From positions 1-64,000 of the forward strand of contig NZ_JABKKJ010000007.1 in NCBI RefSeq assembly GCF_013166515.1: a DNA stretch of 64,000 nt, written 5' to 3'. The position numbers and the translations under genes are program-made. Shown here in pieces: positions 1-9,120 of this stretch. Position 1 is the stretch's first letter. Each line of letters opens with the position of its first letter. Origin of the DNA: Xylanibacter caecicola. Lineage in GTDB: Bacteria > Bacteroidota > Bacteroidia > Bacteroidales > Bacteroidaceae. The notes under the pieces were generated by a model, which did no database searches, was not told where the DNA came from, and worked only from the letters and a program-made list of their open reading frames with translations.

Positions 1-45
1 TTGCATAAAGGTTGTACATACGATGGTTTGAACTTAATGTTTTAA
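1..45 (+). CDS. possible 3' end of an upstream gene
   Basis: Frame 1 is open from the window edge to a TAA at 43-45 and would give a 14-residue tail ending DGLNLMF. The stretch is too short to identify a family. It lies 88 bp upstream of the polysaccharide pyruvyl transferase gene and has the same strand, so it may be the end of the preceding polysaccharide gene. It could also be chance. Confidence 0.25.
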   Translation: MHKGCTYDGLNLMF

Positions 46-133
46 TCACCACTAAGTTACTAAAAATCAGCGACATGTACAACTTTTTACTCATATTTAT
101 CAACTTAAATTAATTCCGCCAACGGGTTAATAA

Positions 134-1213
134 ATGAAAATTGGAATATTAACGTTTCATCGGGCGGTCAATTATGGAGCGATTCTTCAATGTTATGCAT
201 TGTATACCGCATTGAAACAATTGGGATATGATGTGGATGTTATAGACTATCGGCAGCCTGTCATTGAAGAGAACCGACATAACTTACGTTGGAAACATAT
301 CTGGAACAATCGCTTACATTGGGGGAATATATATCGTTATCTAAAAAAATATCCATATAGGAAAAGAATATGTGTAAATTTCCAAGTTTTTGGCAAACAG
401 TATCTTCGTTTTACTCCCAAATGTACAGGGGTATCTATTTCTAAAAATATTGATTTGTATTTAATAGGAAGTGATCAGGTTTGGACTATAGTTCACACCG
501 GGGGATATGACCCTGTATTATGGGGAATGTTTGATCGTTTTCCAAACTCAAAGGTTTGCGGATATGCCATAAGTTCAAATGTAGCTTCCATAGAAGCGAT
601 AGATAAAACGCTTTTGCGTAAAAGTATTAGTCAATTTTCCATTCTGTCTGTCCGCGAACAAACGATTAAGGACATGTTAAGCGAATACAGCCAAAAACCT
701 ATTAGAGTAGATTTGGATCCCACATTGCTTTTGTCCTCACAAAGTTGGAGTGAATTGACAGATGAATCATGGGGTAAGAGGGGAGATTATATTGTGACCT
801 ACCAAGCTCGTCACCTTCCTAGTAAGGAGTCTTTTCTTTATGAACAAGCATGTGTTTTAGCTTCTAAAATAGGAACTACCAATATAATAGACCTTTCCAC
901 TTATAATTATACACCACAAGAATTTGTCTCCATTATCAAGCATGCCCGCTATGTCATTACATCTTCATTTCACGGAACCGTTTTCGGATTGATTTTCCAC
1001 CAGCCAATGGCTGTATATAAATTGAATGACGGACATGACAGTCGTTGTATAGACTTGTTGAAGTCAACCGGAATGGAGTATATGCTAAAAGAGACGAGTT
1101 GGACTCCGGAACCGGAGGAATGTGATTATACCCATTTTGATGACAGACTTTCATCTCTACGGGAAAGTTCAATCAATTATCTTAAGTCATTAAAAAATAT
1201 TATCCAACAATAA
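134..1213 (+). CDS. polysaccharide pyruvyl transferase family protein
   Basis: A 359-residue protein of the polysaccharide pyruvyl transferase family, which moves pyruvate from phosphoenolpyruvate onto sugars of surface polysaccharides as a ketal. The N-terminus (KIGILTFHRAVNYGAILQCY) is the typical first strand and glycine-rich turn of the family. GSDQVW at about 111-116 and SSFHG at 276-280, followed by a hydrophobic helix, are the conserved C-terminal-lobe motifs. No signal peptide or membrane segment is visible, so it should be cytoplasmic. It is the first complete gene of the polysaccharide locus, and its stop is one base from the start of the GT-D gene, suggesting a common transcript. 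Family assignment is firm; the acceptor sugar is unknown. Confidence 0.88.
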   Translation: MKIGILTFHRAVNYGAILQCYALYTALKQLGYDVDVIDYRQPVIEENRHNLRWKHIWNNRLHWGNIYRYLKKYPYRKRICVNFQVFGKQYLRFTPKCTGVSISKNIDLYLIGSDQVWTIVHTGGYDPVLWGMFDRFPNSKVCGYAISSNVASIEAIDKTLLRKSISQFSILSVREQTIKDMLSEYSQKPIRVDLDPTLLLSSQSWSELTDESWGKRGDYIVTYQARHLPSKESFLYEQACVLASKIGTTNIIDLSTYNYTPQEFVSIIKHARYVITSSFHGTVFGLIFHQPMAVYKLNDGHDSRCIDLLKSTGMEYMLKETSWTPEPEECDYTHFDDRLSSLRESSINYLKSLKNIIQQ

Positions 1214-1214
1214 A

Positions 1215-2118
1215 ATGGAGAATCTAAAAAGAATTTATAGAAGGCTTCGTAAGATTTATTATGCTTACATAAAGGCTTGGTTTGTTTATCGTGAGACTGA
1301 TAAATGGCATATATTAGATAACTGGGAGACTCTTGAATATCTTAGCAGTCACCGTTGCTCTATGGCTCGTTATGGCGATGGTGAATTTGGTATAATGGGG
1401 GGGGGTAGGAAATGGCTTTCAAATAGCTGATAATGAGCTTTCTAACAGGCTATTTAAAGTTCTTGGATCTAATGATGCTCCCAATTTCATGATTGGTGTT
1501 CCGTATCCTTTGAAGTATTTTAAGGACTTGAGAAATGGACGGTTTTTTTGGCCGGAGTATACAAGTAGGCATATTAAACAGCTTCGTAAATATATAAACC
1601 CGAAGAAGATTTATTTAAACACCCAAGTGACAAGGTTTTATTTTGAACGTGCGGATAAATCCCTATGTGAGGAGCATTTTCAGAAGCTAAAGAATCTTTG
1701 GAACGACAAGGACATTGTTGTGGTAGAAGGAACTATGACGCGTTCCGGTGTTGGAAATGACCTTTATGATAATGCCAAGAGTGTCCGGCGTATCTTGGGA
1801 TATTCGGAGAATGCTTTTTATCATTATGATGAAATGTTGGATACAATAGTGAAAAATGTCAGTAAAGAGCAACTTATTTTGCTTTGTTATGGTATGACAG
1901 CTACAGTCTTGGCGTATGATTTGGCAAAGTTAGGCTATTGGGCAATGGACATAGGCCATCTCGACATTGAATACGAATGGATGAAAATGGGTGCAACAGA
2001 CCGTGCATTGATTAAAGGTAAACATGTTAATGAATTGAAAGAAGTTGGAGGCTCGGATGTCGGATCGTGCGAAGATCCCGTATATCAGAACCAGATAATT
2101 GCCGATATAACTAAATAA
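1215..2118 (+). pseudogene. GT-D fold glycosyltransferase, out of frame at a G9 tract (phase-OFF)
   Basis: Two overlapping reading frames together make one GT-D (DUF1792-type) glycosyltransferase. The first, from ATG 1215, carries the family signature RYGDGEF and stops at 1430. The second frame continues with NGFQIADNELSN and then MIGVPYPLKYF to 2118. The break is exactly at nine G's (1397-1405). With eight G's (or eleven) the frames fuse into a protein of 300 residues (301 with eleven), a normal length, reading IMGGVGNGF across the tract. The distal part looks intact, with no other stops. So it is best read as a phase-variable gene caught OFF; a sequencing error in the homopolymer or a genuine recent mutation are the alternatives. 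It starts 1 bp after the pyruvyl transferase stop and ends 9 bp before the GT8 gene. Confidence 0.85.
1397..1405 (+). repeat. poly-G tract (G9) inside the GT-D gene
   Basis: Nine consecutive G's directly after the codons for GEFGIM. Counting codons from 1215, the downstream GT-D frame is restored by losing one G. Long mononucleotide runs of this type are classical slipped-strand mispairing sites. Confidence 0.9.
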
Positions 2119-2127
2119 TCCTAAAAA

Positions 2128-3069
2128 GTGGAATCGTATAACCTTGTTTGCATAGCCGATGAGACATACGCCCAACATGCGGCGGTCATGCTAGCATCGC
2201 TCTTTGCCACCAATCCGTCTAAACAGTTCCGTGTTTTTCTAATGACATTTGTCATGCAGAAAGAGACAAAAAAGAAGTTGGAAGACATGGTCAATGAGTA
2301 TGGCAGTATTACATTCATCGAAAATGATTACGAAGGCACGGGCATACAAACGCTAAAAAGCGAGACGAGCACCAAAGCGTGGAACCCGATAATGTATCTA
2401 AAATTATTGATTCCACAGTTTCTGCCGCAGGATGTCGACCGTTTCCTGTTTCTTGATGTGGATATGGTTGTCAATGCGGACATAGAGCCACTATATGAGA
2501 TTCCTTTCTCCGGAAATATTGTATATGCTTGCGAGGACTACAAATATCTGCAAGCGCATAAATACAGGCTGGGATTGCGAGAAGAAGACCTGTATATCAA
2601 TAGCGGTGTGATGATGGTGGATTTGAAGGCATGGAGGGAAAAAGACAAGCAATTCCCGACAATAGAATGCCTAAAGCAGTATGCCGACAGACTGAATAAC
2701 GACCAAGATGGTTTTGCTCTGTATTTTAAGGGGGAGATAGCCTTACTTCCTACCAATAAATGGAATGCCACAACGTTTTTCTTTGAACAAGAACCTCGTA
2801 TATTGGATAAATATTTGGCGGAGGTGGACAAAGTCAGGCGCAATCCTTACATCATACATTTTTGTGAGCCGGTAAAACCTTGGTTCAAGGATTGTTTGCA
2901 TCCTTATCGAAATCTCTACAGAAAGTATCTGGAGATGACTCCGTGGAAAGACTATAAATATCCGATGTCCGGCACTTATCGTGGCTTGGCATTAGTGAAA
3001 TACTATATAAAATATTGGCTCAATGCGTGTGGTATACGTAGAGAACCTATGAGTTTAGTCAGATTGTAA
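2128..3069 (+). CDS. glycosyltransferase family 8 protein
   Basis: A 313-residue GT8 (LgtC/glycogenin-like) retaining glycosyltransferase. The N-terminal NLVCIADETYAQHAAVML strand-helix and the metal-binding DxD in FLDVDMVVNAD (D110, D112) are clear. LYINSGVMMVDLKAWR and NNDQDGF follow as in the family, and the C-terminal IIHFCEPVKPW matches the H-x-x-G/P-x-x-KPW element. The start is a GTG; no in-frame ATG precedes the conserved first strand. It probably adds hexose (galactose or glucose) to the polysaccharide repeat at the cytoplasmic face. It is 9 bp downstream of the GT-D gene and 5 bp upstream of a GT4 gene. Confidence 0.88.
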   Translation: MESYNLVCIADETYAQHAAVMLASLFATNPSKQFRVFLMTFVMQKETKKKLEDMVNEYGSITFIENDYEGTGIQTLKSETSTKAWNPIMYLKLLIPQFLPQDVDRFLFLDVDMVVNADIEPLYEIPFSGNIVYACEDYKYLQAHKYRLGLREEDLYINSGVMMVDLKAWREKDKQFPTIECLKQYADRLNNDQDGFALYFKGEIALLPTNKWNATTFFFEQEPRILDKYLAEVDKVRRNPYIIHFCEPVKPWFKDCLHPYRNLYRKYLEMTPWKDYKYPMSGTYRGLALVKYYIKYWLNACGIRREPMSLVRL

Positions 3070-3074
3070 AATCA

Positions 3075-4160
3075 ATGAAGAATATTTGTTTTACCGTCCG
3101 CAATATCGATTGTGGAGGTGGCACGGAGCGTGTCGGCATCCGGCTTGCCAATGCGCTGATAGGGCAGGGGTACAATGTGTTTATGGTAGATTATGACTCC
3201 AAACAACACAAGCCCTTTTTTGAGTGTCATCCACGGTTGCATCTTTGGACAATACTCAGTCACGGAGGCTTCGAACGGAAGATGCGCTGGCATTTCAGGT
3301 ACGGGGCGTGGAAGTTCCGCCGCTTCCTGAAGAAGAACAAGATAGACGTGGTGATAGACATTGACATCTTCAATGCCCTTTGGACTGCTCCGGCGGTGCG
3401 TGGACTTGGAATCAAGTGGATATCGTGGGATCATTTTGACTATAACTACAATGTGAGCGACCAACGCCAGCTGGCTTTGCAACTGATTAAAGACGAAGCC
3501 GATGCACTGGTGATTATTTCAAAGTTCAACCGCGATATGTATCTCCGGAAAACCGACTTCGCTCCGGCGTTCCTGCATCAGATATACAATCCGCTTTCTT
3601 TTGAACTTGACCATTCGGTAGACCATAGTGGACAAAAGAAGGTTGTGGCGATGGGACGCATTGCTCCTCAAAAAGGTTTCGATTTATTATTGAAATCGTG
3701 GCTTTTGGTGGAGAAAGAAGTGGAAGACTGGTCGCTGGAGATTGTATGCGGATATGGCGACTATCAGGCGTTGGAAGCAGAGGCGAGAGCCATGGGATGC
3801 CGGCGGGTCACCTGTTCCAGTCCGATACGCGATGTGGAAGGAAAGATGTCTTCGGCAGCCCTTTTTGCCCTGAGCAGCCGTTTCGAGGGATTCGGTTTGG
3901 TGTTGACCGAGGCGAACGCCTGCAGTGTGCCGGCCGTGAGTTACGATTGTCCTTTCGGTCCCGGTGAAATCATTTCGGACGGTGTGGATGGATTGCTTGT
4001 AGAGCCCGAAAATACGGAACAATTTGCCGAGAGGCTTCTCACGTTGATGAAAGACGATGCCCTGAGAGCCGAAATGGGGCGGCTGGCCTACGAGAGTAGC
4101 AAGCGATTTGCCATAGATAAGATTGTGAAACAATGGGTCGAACTGATAGAGAGCCTGTAA
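3075..4160 (+). CDS. glycosyltransferase family 4 protein
   Basis: A 361-residue GT-B fold glycosyltransferase. The N-terminal domain starts with CFTVRNIDCGGGTERV, giving the usual glycine-rich loop. The GT4 signature is present: VVAMGRIAPQKGFDLLLKSW near 190-210 and the E-x7-E pair in SRFEGFGLVLTEA (E271, E279). It uses a nucleotide sugar and keeps anomeric configuration, presumably building the repeat unit on the lipid carrier. The next gene starts 2 bp after its stop, so it is in the same operon. Linkage and donor cannot be predicted from sequence alone. Confidence 0.9.
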   Translation: MKNICFTVRNIDCGGGTERVGIRLANALIGQGYNVFMVDYDSKQHKPFFECHPRLHLWTILSHGGFERKMRWHFRYGAWKFRRFLKKNKIDVVIDIDIFNALWTAPAVRGLGIKWISWDHFDYNYNVSDQRQLALQLIKDEADALVIISKFNRDMYLRKTDFAPAFLHQIYNPLSFELDHSVDHSGQKKVVAMGRIAPQKGFDLLLKSWLLVEKEVEDWSLEIVCGYGDYQALEAEARAMGCRRVTCSSPIRDVEGKMSSAALFALSSRFEGFGLVLTEANACSVPAVSYDCPFGPGEIISDGVDGLLVEPENTEQFAERLLTLMKDDALRAEMGRLAYESSKRFAIDKIVKQWVELIESL

Positions 4161-4162
4161 GG

Positions 4163-5088
4163 ATGCAAAGAAATTACTCTGTTGATATTTTGCGTTTCTT
4201 GTGTGCATACCTTGTCATCACGTTGCACATACACACGCCATATTCCGCTTACACCGAGCCTATAGCCCGTTGTGCCGTGCCTCTGTTCTTTATGATGTCC
4301 GGTTTCTTTGGGAAAGCAAAGATATACAGGTTGCTTAAAATAATTGTCCTGAGTACGTTAGTGTATTTATTTGTAAATATTTTACCCCCCCTATAGGCGA
4401 AATAAAAGAGGGCTTGCCTTGGTGGAAAACACAGATTGCCATAGTTTTTTTCAACGAAAATCCATCGGCTTTCCATCTTTGGTATTTGTCGGCTTATCTC
4501 TATGTCTTGTTGCTCATACCTTTGATAAAAAAATACAATATGTGGCAATTGGCATACATGATAGTGCCGCTTCTGTTGGCTGTGGGGATTGTGCTTGGTA
4601 AATATAGCAACCTGCTGTTCCATAGGGATTTTTACGCATTTCTCAGTCGTAATTTCCTTTGTGTGGGACTGCCGTTCTATCTCATCGGGCATCTCATTGC
4701 CGAAAATAAAGAGAGACTGTTATGTCATAAGAAAATGATATATGCTATGTCTGTATTGCCTTTAACCGTTCTTGCCGTTGCCGAAGGCTTGTGGGTAGAT
4801 AAGGTGTTTGGTGATGTATACATTTGCACGGTTTTCCTGTCAATCTGCATATTCCTGCTGACTCTCTCTTGCCGTGTGGAACATGAAGGGCTGATAAGCA
4901 GAATCGGCAGACGGGACGCTTTACATATATATATCACTCATCTGTTTTGGATTAAAGTCATGACTTTGCTGATGGCAAACGCATCAGGCTTTTGGCTTGA
5001 GCTGTATCGCATAACAGGTCCATTGGTGATATTAACGATTTCGTTTTTGGCTATAAGATTGGTCAGACTTGTAATAAAAGAGAAATGA
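4163..5088 (+). pseudogene. acyltransferase 3 family protein, out of frame at a C7 tract (phase-OFF)
   Basis: The reading frame from ATG 4163 begins QRNYSVDILRFLCAYLVI, the usual start of an acyltransferase-3 (OafA/NodX-like) membrane enzyme, with PLFFMMSGFF as the second helix. It ends at a TAG (4394-4396) just after seven C's at 4385-4391. The remaining two thirds (PWWKTQIAIVFF..., WYLSAYLYVLLLIPLI...) continue in another frame to 5088. One extra C (C8) would join both halves into a 308-residue protein, reading NILPPPIGEIKEG. The distal part has no other lesion. It is likely a phase-variable O-acetylation enzyme caught OFF. Its last bases overlap the next start codon (ATGA), typical of translational coupling. 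Confidence 0.83.
4385..4391 (+). repeat. poly-C tract (C7) inside the acyltransferase gene
   Basis: Seven C's between the codons for NIL and PIGEI of the acyltransferase. The two halves of the gene are out of register exactly here, and a one-base gain restores the frame. Confidence 0.8.
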
Positions 5089-6608
5089 AGATAATGAGAA
5101 ATACACTTACTTGGCTCTGTGGAAAGAAATATGGCATCCTCGTGCTGTTGTTGATATTTGTGGTGCTTTCACAGATGGTTTTTAATATAGACTCGTATCT
5201 GTATGCCAACAACGGACATTACGATTCTGCCATATTCTTCTTTTGTGGCAAGTCGTTGATGAACGGGTATGTTCCATACGTAGACTACACGGATAGTAAA
5301 GGATTATTGCTGTGGATTATATATGGTATTGGATTTCTAATACATAACTATTCCTATATCGGTGTATTCTGGATAGCGTGCCTTTTCTTTTGGGGCACCT
5401 TCTGGATTGGCTATAAGACGGCGCGGCTTTATCTTGACAAGCCTGATGCCTTGTTGGCTTCGCTCAGTATGGCTATCCCGTATTGGTATTGGAATTTCTA
5501 TACAGAGGGTCGGGCGGAATATTTCTGTATTCCATTTATTGCCTATGTGTTATACCAGTTGCTGAAAATCATGCACCAGCCATGTTCGATGAAAGGATTA
5601 TCGTGGGAATGGATTGGTGTCGGGGGGGGGCTTGTCGCTGTGATAATGATGAAATGGAGCGTTGGTCTGATGATGGTGAGTTTAATTGTGAGCATCGGTG
5701 TGTGGGCATGGAAACGCCGGGAATTAACAAGCTACATCGTCAGTTTTGTCGTTGGGGCGATGGTATTCAGCCTGCCGTTTCTTGTCTATTTTGTAGCTAC
5801 GGACAGTTTGGACGTTATGTGGTCTGAATATTTCCAAAACACATTGTCGTCCGTGAGCGAACCTTTACAGGCTACAATTGTGAGTTATTCCCGTGAATGG
5901 GGGAATCTGTTTTTCACGAAACGGATTCTGTACATAATGTACACGTTGCCTTTGTTGCTGTTGTGGAGACGTCGTGAATGGTTTGCAACCGCATTGCCTT
6001 GGTTGTCGGCCATGTTCTTCATCGCTTTGGCCATACGCCATGACAATTTCGGACACTATATAACCGTTGTCGCCCCCTTTGCCATCTTTGCCGTTGTTTG
6101 CCTAATAAAAGCATTCCGGTCGCGAGGAATCTCGTTGCGATATTACTTTGTCGCATTCATGTTGGCCTTTGCATACCTTGTATGGGGAAAGATACATTAT
6201 AATGACAACTTTTTTACGAAAGCCAAGGACGTAGAGGAGTTCGAGCGTATCAATTGGAGGATGTCGAGGATTAAAGACCCTACCATCCTGGTGATGGGGC
6301 AATATCCCGGTTTTGCAATGGGATACACACGTCCTTATTGCCGCTATTGGATTACCCAGATGGGGCAGACAGAAGCTATGTTCACAGCACAAGACAAGGC
6401 TCTGAGGGAAGCAAAGGCCGATTTCGTTTGTCTTATCAAGTCTAATTTCGAGAAATATGATCCCGTACTTTTATCCAAAGGATACAGTGTTATGGATGAG
6501 TACGAAGGGTTTTGGATTTATTCCAAAAAGAAAATTCCGCCGGTTCCGGGAGGTTTCCATGTGACTCCTATGGACATACTGACCAAAAGGAATATGGCAG
6601 AGTGGTAA
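5085..6608 (+). CDS. GT-C (family 39-like) membrane glycosyltransferase, in frame at a G9 tract (phase-ON)
   Basis: A 507-residue polytopic protein. After a first hydrophobic segment (about 16-33) comes GHYDSAIFFFCGKSLMNG, the loop with an acidic residue expected in GT-C enzymes that use polyprenyl-phosphate sugars. About ten further hydrophobic segments follow, then a soluble C-terminal domain from about 380. Close relatives in Bacteroidetes are annotated as family 39 glycosyltransferases. It is directly upstream of a GtrB-like GT2 and a GtrA protein, so the three could form a Gtr system: GtrB loads the polyprenyl phosphate, GtrA flips it, and this protein transfers the sugar outside the membrane. 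Nine G's at 5622-5630, encoding part of VGGGL, would truncate it after any one-base slip. ATG 5085 overlaps the previous stop; ATG 5094 is a possible second start. Confidence 0.82.
   Translation: MKIMRNTLTWLCGKKYGILVLLLIFVVLSQMVFNIDSYLYANNGHYDSAIFFFCGKSLMNGYVPYVDYTDSKGLLLWIIYGIGFLIHNYSYIGVFWIACLFFWGTFWIGYKTARLYLDKPDALLASLSMAIPYWYWNFYTEGRAEYFCIPFIAYVLYQLLKIMHQPCSMKGLSWEWIGVGGGLVAVIMMKWSVGLMMVSLIVSIGVWAWKRRELTSYIVSFVVGAMVFSLPFLVYFVATDSLDVMWSEYFQNTLSSVSEPLQATIVSYSREWGNLFFTKRILYIMYTLPLLLLWRRREWFATALPWLSAMFFIALAIRHDNFGHYITVVAPFAIFAVVCLIKAFRSRGISLRYYFVAFMLAFAYLVWGKIHYNDNFFTKAKDVEEFERINWRMSRIKDPTILVMGQYPGFAMGYTRPYCRYWITQMGQTEAMFTAQDKALREAKADFVCLIKSNFEKYDPVLLSKGYSVMDEYEGFWIYSKKKIPPVPGGFHVTPMDILTKRNMAEW
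5622..5630 (+). repeat. poly-G tract (G9) inside the GT-C gene
   Basis: Nine G's read as three glycine codons in the membrane region (WIGVGGGLVAV). The frame is open across the tract, so the gene is ON as sequenced. Confidence 0.9.
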
Positions 6609-6627
6609 TTATTAAATATTCAGCCCA

Positions 6628-7569
6628 ATGAAAAAAGTTTCAATACTTATTCCCGCTTATAATGAGGAAAGGTCTCTTCCGCTGTTGTATCCGGAATTGA
6701 CAGGACTAATGAACTCGTATAACAAGTATGAGTGGGAGGTTGTTTTTGTCGATGACGGTAGCCGTGACCGTACACTTGAAATGGTGAGGGCTTTGCATGC
6801 TGATGACAAGCGGATAAGGTATGTGAGCCTTTCGCGAAATTTCGGCAAGGAGAATGCCATGCTTGCCGGTTTCGACTATGTGACAGGTGACTGCATGGTG
6901 ATTATGGATGCGGATTTGCAGGATCCTCCGTCGATGATTCCACAGATGCTGGAGTATTGGGAGCAGGGATATCAGGATGTCTATGCCAAAAGGGCAGACC
7001 GCGGAAAGGAAAGTTGGCTTCGCAAATGGTTCTCCTTGTTGTTCTATCGTATATTGGATGCGACAACAAGATTTGAGGTGTTACAGAATGTCGGTGACTT
7101 CCGTCTGTTGGACAGAAGGTGCATTGACGCCCTGAAGGAATTGCGCGAATGCGAACGGTATACGAAAGGAATGTTCTGCTGGATTGGATACAAGAAAAAG
7201 GAAATTGTATTCAATCGTGGCGACCGTGTGGCCGGAAACAGTAACTGGAATTTCTTTTCTCTGTTCAATCTTGCCATAGAAGGTATTACGTCGTTCACTA
7301 CCGCGCCACTTCGTTTTGCCAGTATTTTCGGTTTCGTTATTGCTTTCATTTCATTCTGCTTCCTGTTGTATTATCTGGTCAAGACCTTGTTTTATGGTGA
7401 CCCTGTGCAGGGATTCACCACTTTAGTGGTGATTATCTTATTCTTAGGAAGCATACAATTGATATGCCTCGGCATATTGGGTGAGTATATAGGACGTATA
7501 TTCAATGAAACAAAGAATCGTCCCCCCTATATGGTGGGAGAGACGGATGAAGCGCATGATAAAAATTAG
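6628..7569 (+). CDS. GtrB/DPM1-like family 2 glycosyltransferase
   Basis: A 313-residue GT2 enzyme with a GT-A domain (VDDGS 41-45, DADLQDP 94-100) and two C-terminal membrane helices (about 228-250 and 263-290). This is the layout of GtrB/polyisoprenyl-phosphate hexose synthases, which transfer glucose or a similar sugar from UDP-sugar to undecaprenyl phosphate. The following gene is GtrA and the preceding gene a GT-C protein. That neighbourhood supports a role in making the lipid-linked donor for a side-branch sugar. A C6 run near the 3' end (7522-7527) is in frame and short. Confidence 0.9.
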   Translation: MKKVSILIPAYNEERSLPLLYPELTGLMNSYNKYEWEVVFVDDGSRDRTLEMVRALHADDKRIRYVSLSRNFGKENAMLAGFDYVTGDCMVIMDADLQDPPSMIPQMLEYWEQGYQDVYAKRADRGKESWLRKWFSLLFYRILDATTRFEVLQNVGDFRLLDRRCIDALKELRECERYTKGMFCWIGYKKKEIVFNRGDRVAGNSNWNFFSLFNLAIEGITSFTTAPLRFASIFGFVIAFISFCFLLYYLVKTLFYGDPVQGFTTLVVIILFLGSIQLICLGILGEYIGRIFNETKNRPPYMVGETDEAHDKN

Positions 7570-7954
7570 GATATTCCAAGACAACAGGCCGATAGAATTT
7601 ATTCGTTTCTGTATAGTTGGAGGATTGTGTACTGGGATAGATGCCGCAATATATTATATTGTACGAGGTTTTGCGTCTTATCCGGTAGCATTGATGAGTG
7701 GGTATTTACTATCGCTTGTCGTGAATTATTTTCTCACAGTATATTGGACATTCAAAGTCAAAGTCTCAATAAGAAATGCTGTAGGAATAGTTGCAGCCCA
7801 TCTTTTCAATCTTTTTTTTGTGAGAATGGGGCTGATGTATTTTTTTGTACAATTGTTTTTGATAAATGATCGTATTTCATATATTCCAACGCTTTTGATA
7901 AGTGTAATTGTAAATTTCATAATTGTCAAGTTTGTTGTAAATAGAGTGAAATGA
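7547..7954 (+). CDS. GtrA family membrane protein
   Basis: About 135 residues with four hydrophobic segments. The sequence EFIRFCIVGGLCTGIDAAIY and the later VNYFLTVYWTF are the hallmarks of the GtrA family, proposed flippases for undecaprenyl-phosphate sugars. The start is uncertain: ATG 7547 or ATG 7556, both overlapping the end of the GT2 gene by 14-23 bp. Its stop (7952-7954) overlaps the next ATG (7951). Together with the GT2 and GT-C genes it completes a possible GtrABC-like set. Confidence 0.87.
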   Translation: MKRMIKIRIFQDNRPIEFIRFCIVGGLCTGIDAAIYYIVRGFASYPVALMSGYLLSLVVNYFLTVYWTFKVKVSIRNAVGIVAAHLFNLFFVRMGLMYFFVQLFLINDRISYIPTLLISVIVNFIIVKFVVNRVK

Positions 7955-8952
7955 ATACTCCGAAGATTTCTATATTAGTGCCTGTATATAAGGTTGAACC
8001 TTACCTCCAGCGTTGCATCGATTCCGTGCTTGCCCAAAGCTTCACCGACTGGGAACTTATCCTTGTAGATGATGGCAGTCCAGACCGCTGTCCGGAGATA
8101 TGCGATAGGAATGCCGTCATGCATCCGGACAAGATAAAAGTAGTGCATAAGGAGAACGGGGGGCTGGTGTCGGCACGATTGGTGGGGTTTAAAGAATCTA
8201 AAGGGGAATATTTGGTATTTCTTGATTCTGATGATTACTTATATCCTCATGCTTTGTCGGTACTGTATAATAAGATCATAGAGGGATATGATATTGTAAG
8301 AGGCAGGAACAATCAGGTATCTCCAACGCATGAGATTTACGGAATAGAAGAATATAAGATTCATCAAGGTGAACTTGAAGGAGAGGAGTATACCCATGCG
8401 TATATCATGGGAGAAGTAGCTCCTTATCTGTGGGGGGCTATATATAAACGTTCTTTGTTTTCCGAAGAGATATTCCGGAAGTTCTTGTTTGTATCGCGTC
8501 AGGAGGACTGGGTGACACAGATTGGCATATCATCAAGAGTCAACAAAGTATTTTATATAGAGGATGTCATACAGGCGTATATGATAAACGATGCTTCTAT
8601 CATGCAAAGTTATATCACTGATTATAGTTATGTGATGAAGATAGGAGATGTTTTTCATGTAATGATGAAATCTTTTTCTCCAACGATACAACTTTTAATT
8701 CAATGCGACAGGATGAAGGAATTAAACAGATGTTTCTTCTTTCCCGAATTGCCTTTCGATTGGAATGTTTATAAGAGAATGCGCATATTCTTAAAAAATA
8801 ACCAAAATCTGAATGTTGTTTCAAATATGACAGATGCCAAATTTCTTAGGTTCGTACAGGCACCTTTAATGTTTTGGACATATACACGGATTTATAATGT
8901 TATGTTCAGATATATAAAACTAAATGGTAAAAAAAGAAAGGTGCTAAGATAA
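7951..8952 (+). CDS. glycosyltransferase family 2 protein
   Basis: A 333-residue inverting GT2 of the WcaA/EpsJ type. VPVYKVEPYLQRCIDSVLAQS is the classical N-terminus, VDDGS is at 39-43 and the metal-binding DSDD at 92-95. No membrane segments are evident. It overlaps the gtrA stop by 4 bp. Two six-base G runs (8158-8163, 8432-8437) are in frame. It is followed by 168 bp without a gene before the next acyltransferase, so this may be the end of one transcript or a pause between two. Confidence 0.9.
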   Translation: MNTPKISILVPVYKVEPYLQRCIDSVLAQSFTDWELILVDDGSPDRCPEICDRNAVMHPDKIKVVHKENGGLVSARLVGFKESKGEYLVFLDSDDYLYPHALSVLYNKIIEGYDIVRGRNNQVSPTHEIYGIEEYKIHQGELEGEEYTHAYIMGEVAPYLWGAIYKRSLFSEEIFRKFLFVSRQEDWVTQIGISSRVNKVFYIEDVIQAYMINDASIMQSYITDYSYVMKIGDVFHVMMKSFSPTIQLLIQCDRMKELNRCFFFPELPFDWNVYKRMRIFLKNNQNLNVVSNMTDAKFLRFVQAPLMFWTYTRIYNVMFRYIKLNGKKRKVLR

Positions 8953-9120
8953 AATGATTGCTTGAGAATACATATTAACCCTGATTCATAATCTTGATGT
9001 TTCTGAACAACAAGACTAATAAATCAAATTCAAAAAAATCAAATTAGCATTGTATATGGTCGTATATTAATACTTTAACGATGATGTATGGATTTTTATC
9101 GCACCAATAATAGATAATAA

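Noticed and set aside
7522-7527. C6 run near the end of the GtrB-like gene
   Set aside because: Short, in frame, and a slip would alter only the last few residues.
8158-8437. Two G6 runs in the GT2 gene (8158-8163, 8432-8437)
   Set aside because: Six bases are too short to claim phase variation and the gene is in frame.
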